Source: an uncultured Phycisphaerales bacterium (GTDB lineage Bacteria > Planctomycetota > Phycisphaerae > Sedimentisphaerales > Anaerobacaceae). Taken from it: a stretch of 64,000 nucleotides of DNA. The notes under the pieces are model-generated. The model did not search any database, was not told the DNA's origin, and saw only the letters and a program-made list of their open reading frames with translations. Within the stretch, counting starts at the first letter, position 1, and every line of letters begins with the position of its first letter. The position numbers were made by a program, and so were the translations under genes. The stretch lies in assembly GCA_903857265.1 (NCBI GenBank), contig CAIODZ010000022.1, forward strand, positions 124,001 to 188,000. The letters run 5' to 3'. Below, in pieces: positions 41,553 through 51,551 of the stretch.

Positions 41553-42590
41553 ATGACCGACAAATCAATTAACATACTGGGTATCGAGACGAGCTGCGAT
41601 GAGACAGCCGCGGCGGTTGTCGCCGACGGCAAAACCGTCAAATCATCGATTGTAACCTCTCAGGCCAAACTGCACGAAAAATACGGCGGGGTCGTGCCTG
41701 AAATCGCCTCGCGCGCCCATATCGAGAATATATACCCCGTGATAACCGAGGCGCTCAAAACAGCCAACGTTAGCAAAGAGGATATCGCCGCAATCGCGGT
41801 CGCAAACCAGCCGGGGCTGGCTGTCGCACTGGTTGTGGGCGTAACAGCGGCAAAGACATTGAGCATGGCCTGGAATAAACCATTGATAGCGGTCAATCAT
41901 CTTCACGCACATCTGCAATCGGCAATGATAGCGGAGCAGGATTTGCAACTTCCAGCAATTGCGCTGATTGTATCGGGCGGGCATACCTGTCTTTACGAAT
42001 GCGAATCGCCTCTCGAATTGAAACTGATTGGTCGCTGTATCGATGACGCAGCGGGCGAGGCGTTCGACAAGGTCGCCACGATTTTGAAACTGCCCTACCC
42101 AGGCGGCCCCTCGATTGAAAATGCGGCGCAAACGGGCAATCCACGCGCGATAGATTTTCCGCGTTCGATGCTGGGGGCGGATTCGCTTGATTTTTCATTC
42201 AGCGGCCTGAAGACGGCTGTGCTTTATCACTGCCGGAGACAGAAAATGAAGGGGCAATCCAAAGTCGATTCGATGAGCAAGCAGGAAATCGCAGATATAG
42301 CGGCGTCGTTTCAATCGGCAGTGGTTGACGTGCTGATAGAAAAAACCCAAAGGGCAATCGACAATGTAAGGGCAAAGACCGTTTTATTGGGCGGAGGCGT
42401 CGCGGCAAACAGCTCATTGCGGGCCGCCCTTGCGAAGATGTGCGAATCATATACGCCGGCGAAAAAGCTGCTGGTAGCCCCGAAAGCATATTGCACCGAC
42501 AACGCGGTTATGGTAGCTTCGCTTGCGTATCATAAATATAAAGCGGGTCTGTTCGCAGACCTGACGCTTGAACCAAAGGCAAACGGTTAA
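41553..42590 (+). CDS. tsaD: tRNA N6-adenosine threonylcarbamoyltransferase
   Basis: ILGIETSCDETAAAVV, VNHLHAHLQSAM, LLGGGVAANSSLR. Start likely ATG 41553. Confidence 0.97.
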   Translation: MTDKSINILGIETSCDETAAAVVADGKTVKSSIVTSQAKLHEKYGGVVPEIASRAHIENIYPVITEALKTANVSKEDIAAIAVANQPGLAVALVVGVTAAKTLSMAWNKPLIAVNHLHAHLQSAMIAEQDLQLPAIALIVSGGHTCLYECESPLELKLIGRCIDDAAGEAFDKVATILKLPYPGGPSIENAAQTGNPRAIDFPRSMLGADSLDFSFSGLKTAVLYHCRRQKMKGQSKVDSMSKQEIADIAASFQSAVVDVLIEKTQRAIDNVRAKTVLLGGGVAANSSLRAALAKMCESYTPAKKLLVAPKAYCTDNAVMVASLAYHKYKAGLFADLTLEPKANG

Positions 42591-42601
42591 GGAGTAATCA
42601 T

Positions 42602-43366
42602 ATTCAGCCGGAACAGTTAAAACAGTTGCTGCAGCAGGTAAAAAACGGCGATGTCACAATCGACGAAGCGGTTGAGAAACTTCGCCATTTGCCTTACGAA
42701 GACCTCGGTTTTGCCCGCGTTGACCACCATCGTCATATCCGCCAGGGTTTTCCTGAGGTGATTTACTGTCCAGGCAAGACAATCGAACAGATAATCAAGA
42801 TTTTCACTGCGCTTGCGGCAAAGGGCAATAACGTTTTAGCTACAAGGGCAGGAGAAGACGTCTTTGAAGCAATCGCAAAAACGGGGCAATTTCCCCTCGC
42901 ACGATATGAAAAAGCAGCAAGAGCAATCGTTTTCGAACAAAAAAAGCTTACACCATCGAAATCTGTTCTTCCGATAGTAACCGCGGGCACAGCAGATTTG
43001 CCCGTCGCCAGCGAGGCCAAAGTTACCGCGGAGATTATGGGCCAGCGAACGGAACTGGTTTGCGACGTTGGCGTCGCAGGCCTGCACCGACTGCTTTCTC
43101 ACGTGCCCAAACTGCAACAAGCCAACGTCATAATCGTAGTTGCGGGAATGGAAGGCGCACTTGCCAGCGTTGTGGGCGGACTCGTAAGCTGCCCGGTAAT
43201 AGCCGTGCCGACGAGCGTTGGATACGGCGCAAGTTTCGAAGGGCTTTCCGCCCTTTTGACGATGCTTAACAGTTGCTCATCGGGCGTTACGGTCGTAAAT
43301 ATCGACAACGGTTTTTCCGCGGCTGTAACCGCAACACTAATAAACAAAAAAATTGACGAAAAATAA
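42602..43366 (+). CDS. larB: LarB, nickel-pincer cofactor biosynthesis / AIR-carboxylase-like protein, with a probable AUU start
   Basis: LRHLPYEDLGFARVDHHRHIRQGFPEVIYCPGKT; frame extends to ATT 42602 (xQPEQLKQLLQQV), 7 nt after AAGGAG. Confidence 0.85.
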   Translation: MQPEQLKQLLQQVKNGDVTIDEAVEKLRHLPYEDLGFARVDHHRHIRQGFPEVIYCPGKTIEQIIKIFTALAAKGNNVLATRAGEDVFEAIAKTGQFPLARYEKAARAIVFEQKKLTPSKSVLPIVTAGTADLPVASEAKVTAEIMGQRTELVCDVGVAGLHRLLSHVPKLQQANVIIVVAGMEGALASVVGGLVSCPVIAVPTSVGYGASFEGLSALLTMLNSCSSGVTVVNIDNGFSAAVTATLINKKIDEK

Positions 43367-43379
43367 GATTGAGGTCATT

Positions 43380-44237
43380 ATGCGGACAGTAACGAAAATC
43401 CCCCGGCTAAAACGACGTGCGGCGGACGCACATAAGGGCGATTTCGGCAAGATTTGCATTATCGCGGGCAGCATCGGTATGAGCGGAGCGGCGGCTCTTG
43501 CCGGAAGGGCTGCGTTGCGAGCAGGCGCGGGACTGGTACGAGTGGCGACACCTAAAAGCATTCTGCCGATTGTCGCGTCAATAGAGCCATCCTTCACAAC
43601 CATCCCTTTGCCCGAAGATAACGCGGGCAGAATCGCTGCAAGTGCCATTAACACAATTCTCAATTTAATCCCCGACAACGATTGTATTGCCTTCGGACCG
43701 GGACTTGGCATTACGCAGGGCGTATCCTCGGTGCTTGAACGGCTGTTAGAGCAAAAAGGATTGCATCTGATTATTGATGCCGACGGGCTGAATAACCTGA
43801 GCAAAATAAATGACTGGTCGAGTAAAAACAAAGCTAACATTATTTTGACGCCCCATCCGGGTGAAATGAAACGGCTATGGGCGGGACTTTTCAGAATCCC
43901 CCTGCCCGCTGACAGAAAAATCCAGGCAATACAAATGGCAAACAAAACCGGGACGACCGTCGTACTTAAAGGGAAAGGCACGGTAGTTACTGACGGCGAA
44001 AAACTATATGTGAATAAAACGGGCAACCCCGGCATGGCTACGGGCGGAACGGGCGATGTCCTGACAGGCATAATTACCGCACTGGTTGGTCAGGGGTTGA
44101 GCAACTTTGATGCAGCGGTGCTTGGCGTTTATGTCCACGGGCTGGCCGGAGACATAGCAGCAAAGAAATTCGGACAAATAAGTTTAATCGCAACAGATGT
44201 TATTGAGTCGCTTGGCGAGGCGTTTAAGAAAATCTGA
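43380..44237 (+). CDS. nnrD: ADP/ATP-dependent NAD(P)H-hydrate dehydratase
   Basis: KGDFGKICIIAGSIGMSGAAALAGRAALRAGAGLVRVATP ... GNPGMATGGTGDVLTGII. Confidence 0.92.
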   Translation: MRTVTKIPRLKRRAADAHKGDFGKICIIAGSIGMSGAAALAGRAALRAGAGLVRVATPKSILPIVASIEPSFTTIPLPEDNAGRIAASAINTILNLIPDNDCIAFGPGLGITQGVSSVLERLLEQKGLHLIIDADGLNNLSKINDWSSKNKANIILTPHPGEMKRLWAGLFRIPLPADRKIQAIQMANKTGTTVVLKGKGTVVTDGEKLYVNKTGNPGMATGGTGDVLTGIITALVGQGLSNFDAAVLGVYVHGLAGDIAAKKFGQISLIATDVIESLGEAFKKI

Positions 44238-44263
44238 AATTACATAATACTGCGAGATTTAAA

Positions 44264-44620
44264 ATGGACAAGACAAGAGAATTTTTCGGGAAGTTCAAAA
44301 CGGATATGGATAAAATGAAGGCCGAGATTCCTGACACATTGCAGGGCTTCGGCGGACTATTTCAAAAAGTGATGAAAGACGGCGCATTGACCGTAAAGGA
44401 AAAGGAATTAATCGCTCTGGGCATAGGCGTAGCTTCACACTGCCCGCCCTGCATCCGTTCACACGTGCAAAAATGCTTAGAGTACGGAGCTACCCGGCAG
44501 CAAATTCTCGAAGCCGCATCGGTAGCGGTTGTAATGGGGGGCGGACCTGCTTATGTTCACATACCGATGGTTCTTGATACGCTCGACGATTTGGCAAACA
44601 GCGGTCCCGATAAAAAATAA
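44264..44620 (+). CDS. Carboxymuconolactone decarboxylase/AhpD-like protein
   Basis: KELIALGIGVASHCPPCIRSHVQKCLEYGATRQQILEAASVAVVMGGGPAYVH with CxxC. Confidence 0.88.
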   Translation: MDKTREFFGKFKTDMDKMKAEIPDTLQGFGGLFQKVMKDGALTVKEKELIALGIGVASHCPPCIRSHVQKCLEYGATRQQILEAASVAVVMGGGPAYVHIPMVLDTLDDLANSGPDKK

Positions 44621-44764
44621 GCTTTTGGGCATAAAAACAGTTGTTGTCTGATTGGGAGATGAATAATCTTCTCGCCAACTTTCCGGCCAGTTTTTTCTGG
44701 CAATTTACATTAATCGCTGGTAGATTGTAATCACTTATATGGTCACAGGATGTAAGTGGAAAGT

Positions 44765-45511
44765 ATGGATACTAACCAGACAAATTCACATTCAAAGCCG
44801 GAAAATGAAATGACCGAAGGTGATACGGCCGTGCAGAAAGCCGAATCGTCTTCGCATTTCAAACGGAATCTCGTCCCCCTGAATGAATACGCCACACGAG
44901 AGGGAATCCCCAGCGACATAGTCGAACAGCAGGGTCAGCTCGGTGCCATCCAGATAAGAAAATTCAAGGGACAAAAATTCGTCGTGGATGTTTCCCCTGA
45001 GGAGTTGATCGAATTTGAAAACGAGAACGTTTCAGAAACCACCCGCAAACCTGTTGTGTCTCGCGCAACAACCTCCTCCAAAATTTTCTCCATAGTTCTG
45101 GCCGCTGTTACTATGGTCATCATAGTCGGCCTCTTCTGGCTTTATATGTCCACAAAGATAAAGCTGGACGACCTTAACGCCGAATACAAAATCATCCAGA
45201 ACAAATACAACGAAATGACCAGCACACATCAGAGTTTGCAATCTATGCAGGAACAGATTGTAAGCGCAAAAGCGGAATTTGCCCGCATTCAGAATCGAAT
45301 CGCCGCGTCGAAAACCGACATGGAAAAAATCCAAGGCGACCTGAGCAAAACGAAACAAAACCTCGATGCCATTCAGTCGGAACTGACGACCACCAAGGGA
45401 CAATTGTCGCCGTCCAAAGTCGAAATAGAAGGCGTCCAGAATAACTTGAATGAAATCGAAAACCAGCTGGATACGCTGTATAGGCAAAACGCCGATGCAG
45501 GGGCAAAGTAG
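44765..45511 (+). CDS. Single-TM coiled-coil protein of unknown function
   Basis: TM segment IFSIVLAAVTMVIIVGLFWLYM followed by long heptad-rich coiled coil. Confidence 0.7.
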   Translation: MDTNQTNSHSKPENEMTEGDTAVQKAESSSHFKRNLVPLNEYATREGIPSDIVEQQGQLGAIQIRKFKGQKFVVDVSPEELIEFENENVSETTRKPVVSRATTSSKIFSIVLAAVTMVIIVGLFWLYMSTKIKLDDLNAEYKIIQNKYNEMTSTHQSLQSMQEQIVSAKAEFARIQNRIAASKTDMEKIQGDLSKTKQNLDAIQSELTTTKGQLSPSKVEIEGVQNNLNEIENQLDTLYRQNADAGAK

Positions 45512-45533
45512 TCGATTTATCGTTCACCGCCTG

Positions 45534-46124
45534 TTATTGCGTGCTTTTGATTTTCAGGTAATTCAGCAGCTTCCAGCCGGCCGGTAAAACAGCCGCGGCA
45601 AGAACCACCTTGAGAACATCCCCAACGATAAAAGGATAAAGGCCGACCGTTAACGCAATCCTGATATTGGTCATAATCGCAAGCCAGCACACGCCAAACA
45701 CATATAACACGATTTCGCCCGCGAGCATCGCGGCTATGGTTGTGCTGACACGCCTGTCCCAGCCCATTTCGGCTAATTTGCCGACCACATACGCCACGGC
45801 AATAAAGCCGACAAGATAACCGCCCGTCGGACCAATCAAAGTCGCCGGCCCCATTCCGCCGGCAAAAACAGGCAGCCCCAAAATCCCTTCGACAAGATAA
45901 GCGAGAATCGCCAGAACACCCCGCTTAGAGCCAAGCAGCGCACCCAGCATCAAAACAGCAAAGGTCTGGCCGGTAATCGGAACCGGGCTAATCGGGAGAT
46001 ACACTTTCACCTGCGCGCTGAGGCCAAGTATTAATGCGCCGCAAATGATAACCATCGCGTCATACAAAACCGCCGAAATTTTTTCATCGGGCCGAAAAAC
46101 ATCAACAACCGTATTTTTAATCAT
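45534..46124 (-). CDS. bioY: Biotin transporter BioY (ECF S-component)
   Basis: LPISPVPITGQTFAVLMLGALLGSKRGVLAILAYLVEGILGLPVFAGG...GPTGGYLVGF. Confidence 0.93.
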   Translation of the reverse strand: MIKNTVVDVFRPDEKISAVLYDAMVIICGALILGLSAQVKVYLPISPVPITGQTFAVLMLGALLGSKRGVLAILAYLVEGILGLPVFAGGMGPATLIGPTGGYLVGFIAVAYVVGKLAEMGWDRRVSTTIAAMLAGEIVLYVFGVCWLAIMTNIRIALTVGLYPFIVGDVLKVVLAAAVLPAGWKLLNYLKIKSTQ

Positions 46125-46292
46125 AATTCAATGCGCCTTCAAAACGTAATTTACTATGTGTTAGCGTTAACGCCGCCGGGATTATAACTGATGAAACCGG
46201 TCGCGTCAAACACCGCAGTTTGGACTTGATTCAGGACTATGAAAACATATAATGTTACGGCAGTTCCGTTCAAACACAGGTGAGGTTCAACA

Positions 46293-46688
46293 ATGAGAAG
46301 AACAGCTATCATTCTATACCTGCTGATAATCACCGGCTGCAAAGCACCGGACAATCCCCGGCCTGTTTCCCGATTTGATATCGCCATTGAAGACCTGAGC
46401 ATAACGAGCCAGAAACTGGAAGACCTGCGAATGGAAAAGGACATTTTCGTCAGGTTGCTGGATGACTTTGAAAAGCAAAAGGCAGAACACATCGGCATAT
46501 TAGACGCCAACGAAATCGATAAGCAGACCAAGGCCTTCGCCGAATGGCACAGAGATATTGCACAGCGGGAAAAAGACCTGACTATCGAATATACAATGGA
46601 TGTCCTCGCCGCTCACAGAGAGATTGCAAAACGCAGAACCGCCAAATCAAACGAAATTACATTTGCCGGCCCGGCTGGAAAACCATGA
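46293..46688 (+). CDS. Small predicted lipoprotein
   Basis: MRRTAIILYLLIITGCKAP lipobox; C-terminal helical region. Confidence 0.6.
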   Translation: MRRTAIILYLLIITGCKAPDNPRPVSRFDIAIEDLSITSQKLEDLRMEKDIFVRLLDDFEKQKAEHIGILDANEIDKQTKAFAEWHRDIAQREKDLTIEYTMDVLAAHREIAKRRTAKSNEITFAGPAGKP

Positions 46689-46720
46689 GCATATCGCCGA
46701 GAAGCGTGCAGGATGAATAC

Positions 46721-46794
46721 TGGGCGGTACAGGACTTGAACCTGTGACATCGTGCGTGTAAGGCACGCGCTCTGGCCAACTGAGCTAACCGCCC
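46721..46794 (-). tRNA. tRNA-Val(TAC)
   Basis: Acceptor GGGCGGT/ACCGCCC, anticodon stem CGTGC/GCACG with loop CTTACAC, GGTTCAAGTCC. Confidence 0.95.
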
Positions 46795-46896
46795 GATTCA
46801 ATTAGAGTTAGGATACTCTTCCCGGGCGCTTGCGTCAATATCATTGATGGTTTATACTCGTATTCGATATTGAAAACAATTATTCGGAGGCACATT

Positions 46897-47409
46897 ATGA
46901 CGGTGTTTGAGGTAATTAAAAAGAGATACTCGTGCAGGGCTTATATTGATAAGCCGGTGGAGCAGGACAAGCTCGACCAGATTTTTGAGGCGGCTAGAGA
47001 GGCGCCATCAGCCAAAAACCTGCAGGACTGGCGATTTGTTGTAGTAACCGACAAAAAAATAAAGCAGCAGGTTGCCGGCTGCACAAATCATCAGGATACG
47101 TTTGGACAGGCCGGCGCGATTATCACCGCCTGCAGCGTCTGCAAAGATACGATGAAATGCGGCCAGCAAATTGCTCCGATTGACGTATCAATCTCGCTGG
47201 AGCATATCGCCCTGATGGCGACGGAACTGGATCTGGCGACCTGCTGGATCGGCTCATTTGATGCCGAAAAGGTCAAACAGGTTCTGGCAATTCCAAAAGA
47301 TATTGCTATAATTGAACTGATGGCACTTGGCTATCCCGAGAAGGGTTCCAGGCAAACTACACGGGAGCCAGTCAAGAATACAGTTTGCTATGATAAGTGG
47401 CAGTTTTAG
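46897..47409 (+). CDS. Nitroreductase-family protein
   Basis: MTVFEVIKKRYSCRAYIDKPVEQDKLDQIFEAAREAPSAKNLQDWRFVVV; SD GGAGG; start revised to 46897. Confidence 0.9.
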   Translation: MTVFEVIKKRYSCRAYIDKPVEQDKLDQIFEAAREAPSAKNLQDWRFVVVTDKKIKQQVAGCTNHQDTFGQAGAIITACSVCKDTMKCGQQIAPIDVSISLEHIALMATELDLATCWIGSFDAEKVKQVLAIPKDIAIIELMALGYPEKGSRQTTREPVKNTVCYDKWQF

Positions 47410-47422
47410 TAAATAGAATAAT

Positions 47423-47493
47423 GGGGACGTGGTGTAACGGGAGCACACCGCGGTCGCATCGCGGGAATGAGGGTTCGATTCCCTTCGTCTCCA
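47423..47493 (+). tRNA. tRNA-Ala(CGC)
   Basis: Acceptor GGGGACG/CGTCTCC with G3:U70, anticodon stem CCGCG/CGCGG with loop GTCGCAT, GGTTCGATTCC. Confidence 0.88.
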
Positions 47494-47602
47494 TTTTTTG
47501 TTTTCTTCGGCAGGCCTTCGATATCACATAGTTCCACGTTAAAAAAACAGGCGACGGTATGGCAACTTGCGGCGAATGCTGGGGTCGTGCTATACTGACG
47601 GT

Positions 47603-49462
47603 ATGGCTATCAAGGATGAAGGTCATTTTGCCAAATTAGTGGTTCCGGTAAAGAAGATTGGTCTTCGGAAAGGATTTTTCCGCTGGCCCGGTCGGCCGGT
47701 CTTTGTCTGTTCAAATATGGCTAACGCAATCGGCCTCAAACAGCTTGGCTGTGATTTGTCGAAGCATCATCTCAACGCGAATATAACCAGCGATTCCTCC
47801 AGGCAGGCAGCGTTAAGAATATATCGCGATAAAAGCATTACCAATAGCGAGGCGTACCGTCTAACGATTACTCAGACAGGCATCGAAATCCATGCGAAAA
47901 CGGACGCAGGCGCATATTATGCCCTGCAAACATTGCGCGAGATGACGGCGATATACGGGAATGTCCTGCCCCTGTGCAAAATAGAAGATGAGCCGGATTT
48001 TCGCAGACGCGGCGTATATCTCGACTGTTCAAGAGGGAAAGTACCCAAACTTGATACGCTGAAAGAACTGGCCACGTGGCTTTCGCACTGGAAAATAAAC
48101 GAAATACAGCTTTACGTTGAAAACGTATTCACTTTTAAGAAGCATCCTGAAATCGGAAAGGGTTACAGCCCTTTCACACCGGAGGAAATCCTTTCTCTTC
48201 AGGCACATTGCAAAAAGCACCATATTCGACTTGTTGGTTCGCTTTCAAGTTTCGGACATTTCGAGAAAATTCTATCCCTGCCGAAATACAGACACTTAGG
48301 CGAAAAGCCGGGGTTTCGCGGATTTCCGGGAGGCACAACCCTTTGCCCTATCGACCCGGACGCAATCAAACTTGTCGCGGAACTTTACAGCGAGTTTGTG
48401 CCGCTTTTTGAGGCGGATGACTTCAACGTTTGCTGCGACGAGACATGGGAGCTTGGAAAAGGTCGCAGCGAGAAAAAAACACTTCGCATAGGAACAGGGC
48501 AAGTTTACCTCAATTTCCTCCTGAAGATTCATCATCTTTGTGAAAAACACGGCAAGCGAATGAACGCTTGGGCGGACATTATATTGAACCATCCGGAATT
48601 GTTAGGTAAATTGCCGCGGGACATAGTCCTGCTCAACTGGGAGTATGAACAGAACGGGGCAAACATCGCCAGAACCAGAGAAATCGCAAACTCGGGGCTA
48701 TCGTTTATGGTTTGTCCGGGGACGAGCGGCTGGTTGACGCACGGAACACGCCTGCCCAACTCGATGGGTAACGTAACCAATTTTGCCGATGCGGGCCGTA
48801 AATATCACGCGGAAGGACTGCTGAATACGGACTGGGGCGACCAGGGGCATCGCAATTTCCTAGGAGTTAGTTTGCACAGTTTTGCACACGGGGCCGCCAA
48901 CGCGTGGAATGGTAAAGCCGTCGATAACGCCAAGTTCACCGAAAATTTCTGCTGTCACGCCTTCGGCCAGAAAGATAAGTGTATGTCCAAGGCGATAAGA
49001 TTGCTTGGCAGCACCTATATAACCTGTGGCAAAACTTCGCCGAATAAATCGTTGCTGTTTCAGTCCTTCTTTGAGCCGATACTGCAGGACAAAACAATAG
49101 AATGCAGCGCAATTGATTTGATGAGCGAAGAAGGTCTGCGCCAAATAGCGATTGAGTTATCCGGCGATAATCTCTGGCCGGTAGATATAAAATCAACGGG
49201 GAATTTTGAACAACTGGCATTGCGGGAATTGAAGCTGGCCTCGCGTATGGATTGCTTAGCAAGCAAAAGGGCATTGGCAGCAAAGGCGCTTCGCTCGGGG
49301 CAAAACGTTAAAAATTACGAACTGCGACAGTTACGCAAACAAATGCACGATATCGGGACAACTTTCAAGGAACTATGGCTGACACGCAACAAAGTTTCGC
49401 GACTGAATGATAATATGCGATTATTTAATCTCGCCGAAGATGAGTTGAAAAAAATATTGTGA
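47603..49462 (+). CDS. GH20-like beta-N-acetylhexosaminidase
   Basis: GAYYALQTLREM...DEPDFRRRGVYLDCSRGKVPKLDTLKELATWLSHWKINEIQLYVENVF; FNVCCDETWELG catalytic DE. Confidence 0.85.
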   Translation: MAIKDEGHFAKLVVPVKKIGLRKGFFRWPGRPVFVCSNMANAIGLKQLGCDLSKHHLNANITSDSSRQAALRIYRDKSITNSEAYRLTITQTGIEIHAKTDAGAYYALQTLREMTAIYGNVLPLCKIEDEPDFRRRGVYLDCSRGKVPKLDTLKELATWLSHWKINEIQLYVENVFTFKKHPEIGKGYSPFTPEEILSLQAHCKKHHIRLVGSLSSFGHFEKILSLPKYRHLGEKPGFRGFPGGTTLCPIDPDAIKLVAELYSEFVPLFEADDFNVCCDETWELGKGRSEKKTLRIGTGQVYLNFLLKIHHLCEKHGKRMNAWADIILNHPELLGKLPRDIVLLNWEYEQNGANIARTREIANSGLSFMVCPGTSGWLTHGTRLPNSMGNVTNFADAGRKYHAEGLLNTDWGDQGHRNFLGVSLHSFAHGAANAWNGKAVDNAKFTENFCCHAFGQKDKCMSKAIRLLGSTYITCGKTSPNKSLLFQSFFEPILQDKTIECSAIDLMSEEGLRQIAIELSGDNLWPVDIKSTGNFEQLALRELKLASRMDCLASKRALAAKALRSGQNVKNYELRQLRKQMHDIGTTFKELWLTRNKVSRLNDNMRLFNLAEDELKKIL

Positions 49463-50646
49463 TGAAAACAAAGAGCCGAATAGTTGAGCTTTCACAAAAA
49501 TCGAGAATGCGCGTCGCAGGTTTAATGTCGGGCACGTCTGTTGATGGCGTTGACGTGGCGATTATTGATATCGATAATAAAAAAGTGAGTGTGCGGGCGT
49601 TTGATACGTTCCCTTATTCTGCGGCGTTACGTCGAGATATTCTTCAACTCTGCGGAGCGGAATCGTGCAACGTGGCCGATGTTTGCCATTTGAATTTTGT
49701 GCTTGGCGAGGTCTTCGCCGAATCGGTTTTCAAGTTATGTAAAAAGAGTGGTATCAACCTCGATACGATTGATTTGATTGGTTCTCACGGCCAGACCATT
49801 TACCATAACCCCAAAGGCAGGCGTTTCGGCAAGAAGACCGTCCGGTCAACCCTGCAAATAGGCGAGCCATCGATAATCGCCCAGCGAACAGGCATAACAA
49901 CGGTGGCGGATTTTCGGCCCAGGGACATGGCTGCTGGCGGACAGGGTGCGCCGTTAGTGCCGTTTGCGGATTATTTCCTGTTTCGCGATAAACGTCGCAA
50001 TCGAGCCGTCCAGAATATCGGCGGCATCGCAAACGTTACCTCCCTGCCGGCGAGTTGCCTACCAGATGACATAATCGCCTTCGATACAGGCCCCGGCAAT
50101 ATGATAATAGACGGAATCGTTTCAATCATAAGCAAAGGCAAACAAAAGTTTGACCGCGGAGGCAGAATCGCGGCACAAGGCACAATCGACAAAGCAACCC
50201 TCGATGATATGCTGAAGCATCCGTTTTTGGGCCTGCGCCCGCCAAAATCAACAGGCAGAGAGGAATTCGGCAGCAGGTATTGCAACGCGTTATATCGAAA
50301 GATGAAGAAAAAATCGACACCAGCCGAAGACATTATAGCGACTATTACCGCGTTTACCGCCGAGAGCATCATCCGGGCATATCGAAAGTTCTTGTCTCAA
50401 ATGCCTGATGAAGTAATATTGTGCGGAGGCGGCACACATAATTCGACTTTGGTCAAAATGCTGCGGCAGGGTCTTGGTAAAAGCAGGATTTTGGCAAGTG
50501 ACGATTTTGGAATCAGCTGCGACGCCAAAGAGGCGATTTCATTCGCGATTCTCGCATACGCGACCATTAAAGGCGAGCCAAACAACGTTCCCGGCGCAAC
50601 GGGAGCAGCACAACCATTGGTTTTAGGAAAGATTATACCCGCATAA
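49462..50646 (+). CDS. anmK: Anhydro-N-acetylmuramic acid kinase
   Basis: VAGLMSGTSVDGVDVAIIDI; DLIGSHGQTIYHNP; GDGxxGAPLVPFADYxLF-type region; FDTGPGNMIID. Confidence 0.95.
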   Translation: MKTKSRIVELSQKSRMRVAGLMSGTSVDGVDVAIIDIDNKKVSVRAFDTFPYSAALRRDILQLCGAESCNVADVCHLNFVLGEVFAESVFKLCKKSGINLDTIDLIGSHGQTIYHNPKGRRFGKKTVRSTLQIGEPSIIAQRTGITTVADFRPRDMAAGGQGAPLVPFADYFLFRDKRRNRAVQNIGGIANVTSLPASCLPDDIIAFDTGPGNMIIDGIVSIISKGKQKFDRGGRIAAQGTIDKATLDDMLKHPFLGLRPPKSTGREEFGSRYCNALYRKMKKKSTPAEDIIATITAFTAESIIRAYRKFLSQMPDEVILCGGGTHNSTLVKMLRQGLGKSRILASDDFGISCDAKEAISFAILAYATIKGEPNNVPGATGAAQPLVLGKIIPA

Positions 50647-51551
50647 TGAAAAAGCACAGACCACTTCCGACGACTGAGCACAGCAACCCGAGAAGTAAAA
50701 ATATCGACCGGCTATCGACAATCGGAATAGTCGAGCTAATCAACAGCGAAGATATGCTGGTTGCGCAGGCCGTCGGCAAAGAACGTAAAAAAATAGCCGA
50801 GGCGGTTGATATGATAGTCGAGCATTTTCGGAAAGGAGGCCGATTATTTTACGTCGGCGCGGGGACAAGCGGTCGGCTGGGCGTTCTCGACGCTTCGGAA
50901 TGCCCCCCTACTTTCGGCGTCAGACCGACGTTAGTGCAGGGAATTATCGCGGGAGGCAAACGCGCACTTGTTCGGTCAATCGAGGGGGCGGAGGACAACG
51001 CGAATGAAGGAGCCAAGGCAATAATTAAACGCGGGGTTTGCAACAGGGACACAGTTGTTGGAATTGCCGCCTGCGGGCTGACCCCCTACGTGCGAGGCGC
51101 ACTGAAACAGGCGATGCAAATCGGGGCGGGCACAATCTTTATTACCTGCTCGGCTGAAGGCATCAGGGATATTCACGCAAAAATCATTATCAATCCGGTT
51201 GTCGGCCCGGAGATTATTACCGGCTCAACCAGAATGAAGGCAGGCACCGCCACCAAGCTCGTACTTAATATCCTCACAACAGCCGCAATGATAAAAATGG
51301 GCAAGGTGTACGGGAATTTAATGGTTGACCTCAACGCGACAAATCAGAAACTGCGCGACAGGTCTCAAAGAATCGTTGTTCAACTGACGGGACTTTCCCG
51401 CGCGAAGGCCGTCAAGTTGCTCGAACGTGCCGGGGGAAAAGTCAAAGCCGCAATCGTAATGCACTTCCGCAAAGTTAATCTGCAACAGGCCCTTGCCATC
51501 CTCGATGAATGCGGACAGTTGTTGAGAAGAGCCATTAAGGAAGGCGCATGA
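50646..51551 (+). CDS. murQ: N-acetylmuramic acid 6-phosphate etherase
   Basis: TTEHSNPRSKNIDRLSTIGIVELINSEDMLVAQAV; GAGTSGRLGVLDASECPPTFG. Confidence 0.97.
   Translation: MKKHRPLPTTEHSNPRSKNIDRLSTIGIVELINSEDMLVAQAVGKERKKIAEAVDMIVEHFRKGGRLFYVGAGTSGRLGVLDASECPPTFGVRPTLVQGIIAGGKRALVRSIEGAEDNANEGAKAIIKRGVCNRDTVVGIAACGLTPYVRGALKQAMQIGAGTIFITCSAEGIRDIHAKIIINPVVGPEIITGSTRMKAGTATKLVLNILTTAAMIKMGKVYGNLMVDLNATNQKLRDRSQRIVVQLTGLSRAKAVKLLERAGGKVKAAIVMHFRKVNLQQALAILDECGQLLRRAIKEGA

Noticed and set aside
46125-46290. Riboswitch upstream of bioY
   Set aside because: No recognisable conserved aptamer words in the spacer, and no biotin riboswitch class is established that I could match.
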